DNA of 64,000 bases from Phycisphaerae bacterium (lineage in GTDB: Bacteria; Planctomycetota; Phycisphaerae; Sedimentisphaerales; SM23-30): NCBI GenBank assembly GCA_016342495.1, contig JAEIOG010000013.1:1-64000 (forward strand), written 5' to 3'. The notes below the pieces were generated by a model. The model was not told the DNA's origin, did no database searches, and was given only the letters and a program-made list of their open reading frames with translations. Positions within the stretch are counted from its first letter, which is position 1, and every line of letters begins with the position of its first letter. Shown here piece by piece: positions 62,978 through 64,000 of this stretch. The translations under genes and the position numbers were made by a program.

Positions 62978-64000
62978 ATGAAATTATATAAAGCATTTTG
63001 GTTATTGATTGTTTGTCTGGCTCTGTTTAGTGGCTGTGCGGGTAATAAGTCTTATAACAAGGGGATGACATTTTTTGAGAAAGGTGATTATGGCACTGCT
63101 ATTCGTTATTTTGAGCAGAGTGTCGATGAAACCAAATCTAAAGATATTACCAAGTCTGCCCGGATGCTGGCCGCTGATTTGCGTATAAATAATATGATTA
63201 CCGGTTCGGAAAAGCTGGATATCAGGATTGCAAAACTCAATGATACGTTGATACTGGCGGCAGATCGATTCTATCGCAGTGCCTTATCGGAAAAGGATCG
63301 GGCCAACCCTCAACTGGTCAAGAGATATATCGAGTTTGCTCTGGATTATATCCCTGAAAATCGTCAATATGCCCAGCAATTAAAGCTGGCTCAGGAAACT
63401 ATCGACAAAGCCAACAAACTTCAGAAACAGGCTCTGGCTTTTGCCGAGGAAAACAAATGGGATCTGGCTGTCGAAACTATCCAGGGGGCTCTGGAAATAG
63501 ATATAAAACTGATAGGCGGCAGTAAGAATCTCGAAGAATTCAAACAGGGAGGCTATGACTTCTATTGTAAAGCCGCTGAAGATGCATTGGCAATTGATGA
63601 TCGGGATACCGCCGGGGCCAAGCTACTCGAAGCGGAAAAATTTATCGAAAAAGGCAAAGAAGCGGCACAATTATTGTCGACCATAAAAGATCGTGATTCG
63701 GCTGATATATTAAAGATCGAGGGAGATACCGCATTTAACAGTGGTGATTATACTGCGGCATTGAGCAAATACAATCGGGCAAAATCACTACATAGCCAAC
63801 TCGAAGGTATCGATAGTGATATTAACAAGAGTAAAGAAAAAATATGTGATCAATTCATTGTCAAAGGTAAAGGGGCTTTAGCAGTCAATGACTTTTATGA
63901 TGCAGTAAGACAATTCAATAAAAGCAAAGCGATGCTAAACAATTATGGCAATATTGAAAGTGATATTACCTTAGCTAAATCAGAAATATCAGCGGATCAT
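62978..64000 (+). CDS. lipoprotein with TPR-like repeats, truncated at the window edge
   Basis: A frame of 341 codons starts at ATG 62978 (AGGA nine bases upstream) and runs off the right edge without a stop. The N-terminus MKLYKAFWLLIVCLALFSGC is a lipoprotein signal with lipobox LFSGC (C20). Helical repeats in TPR style follow: KGMTFFEKGDYGTAIRYFEQ, NKWDLAVETIQGALEI, SGDYTAALSKYNRAKSL and VNDFYDAVRQFNKSKAML. Such proteins usually serve as periplasmic or outer-membrane scaffolds. No specific family can be assigned from the part seen. Confidence 0.85.
   Translation, partial: MKLYKAFWLLIVCLALFSGCAGNKSYNKGMTFFEKGDYGTAIRYFEQSVDETKSKDITKSARMLAADLRINNMITGSEKLDIRIAKLNDTLILAADRFYRSALSEKDRANPQLVKRYIEFALDYIPENRQYAQQLKLAQETIDKANKLQKQALAFAEENKWDLAVETIQGALEIDIKLIGGSKNLEEFKQGGYDFYCKAAEDALAIDDRDTAGAKLLEAEKFIEKGKEAAQLLSTIKDRDSADILKIEGDTAFNSGDYTAALSKYNRAKSLHSQLEGIDSDINKSKEKICDQFIVKGKGALAVNDFYDAVRQFNKSKAMLNNYGNIESDITLAKSEISADH

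Noticed and set aside
1-64000. CRISPR arrays, rRNA genes, insertion sequences
   Set aside because: I saw no regularly spaced direct repeats, no rRNA-like sequence and no transposase; the dispersed repeats found are single hairpin elements.

Overview
This window looks like a chromosomal segment of a planctomycete, most likely class Phycisphaerae (Sedimentisphaerales-like); that placement is inference from protein signatures, not from a marker gene. The signatures are two pseudopilins with the [24 protein letters not shown] leader, a LEPR-XLL-type targeting motif (LEKLENRQLL) on a secreted caspase-like protein, short dockerin-like DFN-DC-VNFEDFSILANLWL tails on very large secreted glycoside hydrolases, and a PEP-CTERM tail. 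I saw no rRNA, tRNA or CRISPR. Gene density is moderate and the DNA is AT-leaning.

Layout. (1) 0.2-3.4 kb: an RlmL-like RNA methyltransferase and RecQ. (2) 3.5-14.4 kb: a cell-surface glycan synthesis cluster (sugar aminotransferase, three glycosyltransferases, two GNAT-fold proteins, a GT-C-like membrane protein, a Wzx-type flippase), with one pseudopilin inside it. (3) 14.5-18.8 kb: the caspase-like protein behind a near-consensus sigma70 promoter, a TorF-like outer-membrane protein and a galactokinase-like GHMP kinase. (4) 19.0-23.9 kb: an AAA_14/DUF4143 ATPase and a two-gene XPB helicase module. (5) 24.0-32.1 kb: three consecutive minus-strand genes sharing one N-terminal LamG-type module: a 1515-aa GH51-GH43 fusion with a dockerin-like segment, a LamG/Ig/LamG/dockerin protein, and a LamG protein ending in PEP-CTERM. 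(6) 32.5-40.8 kb: a XylR/AraC-type regulator divergent from araB-araD-araA, a sodium/sugar symporter and a dehydrogenase. (7) 40.9-51.3 kb, minus strand: a 1435-aa GH43-GH43-GH51 protein, a pseudopilin and two DUF1680 (GH127/GH146-type) beta-L-arabinofuranosidase candidates. (8) 51.6-58.9 kb: a ribose-type sugar ABC transporter with two oxidoreductases, divergent from an AraC regulator and a FucU/RbsD mutarotase. (9) 59.0-64.0 kb: NFU, HslU, IspD, an AIM24-family protein and a truncated lipoprotein gene.

Regions 5-7 read as one arabinan or arabinose-rich glycan degradation locus without SusC/D: extracellular GH51, GH43 and DUF1680 enzymes release L-arabinose, the symporter imports it, and AraA, AraB and AraD convert it to D-xylulose 5-phosphate. 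The most interesting unexplained signal is a conserved operator-like block, GTCGYAAANTGGT followed in three of four sites by ACAC nine bases later. It lies just upstream of the regulator gene in the divergent ara control region, and also upstream of the LamG-PEP-CTERM gene, the pseudopilin/GH43-GH51 pair and the DUF1680 pair. This points to a four-unit regulon run by that regulator. Other notable signals are two families of dispersed hairpin repeats, a possible AUA start codon, a GH51/GH43 fusion pair in opposite domain order, and HslU with an altered C-terminal tail and no adjacent HslV.
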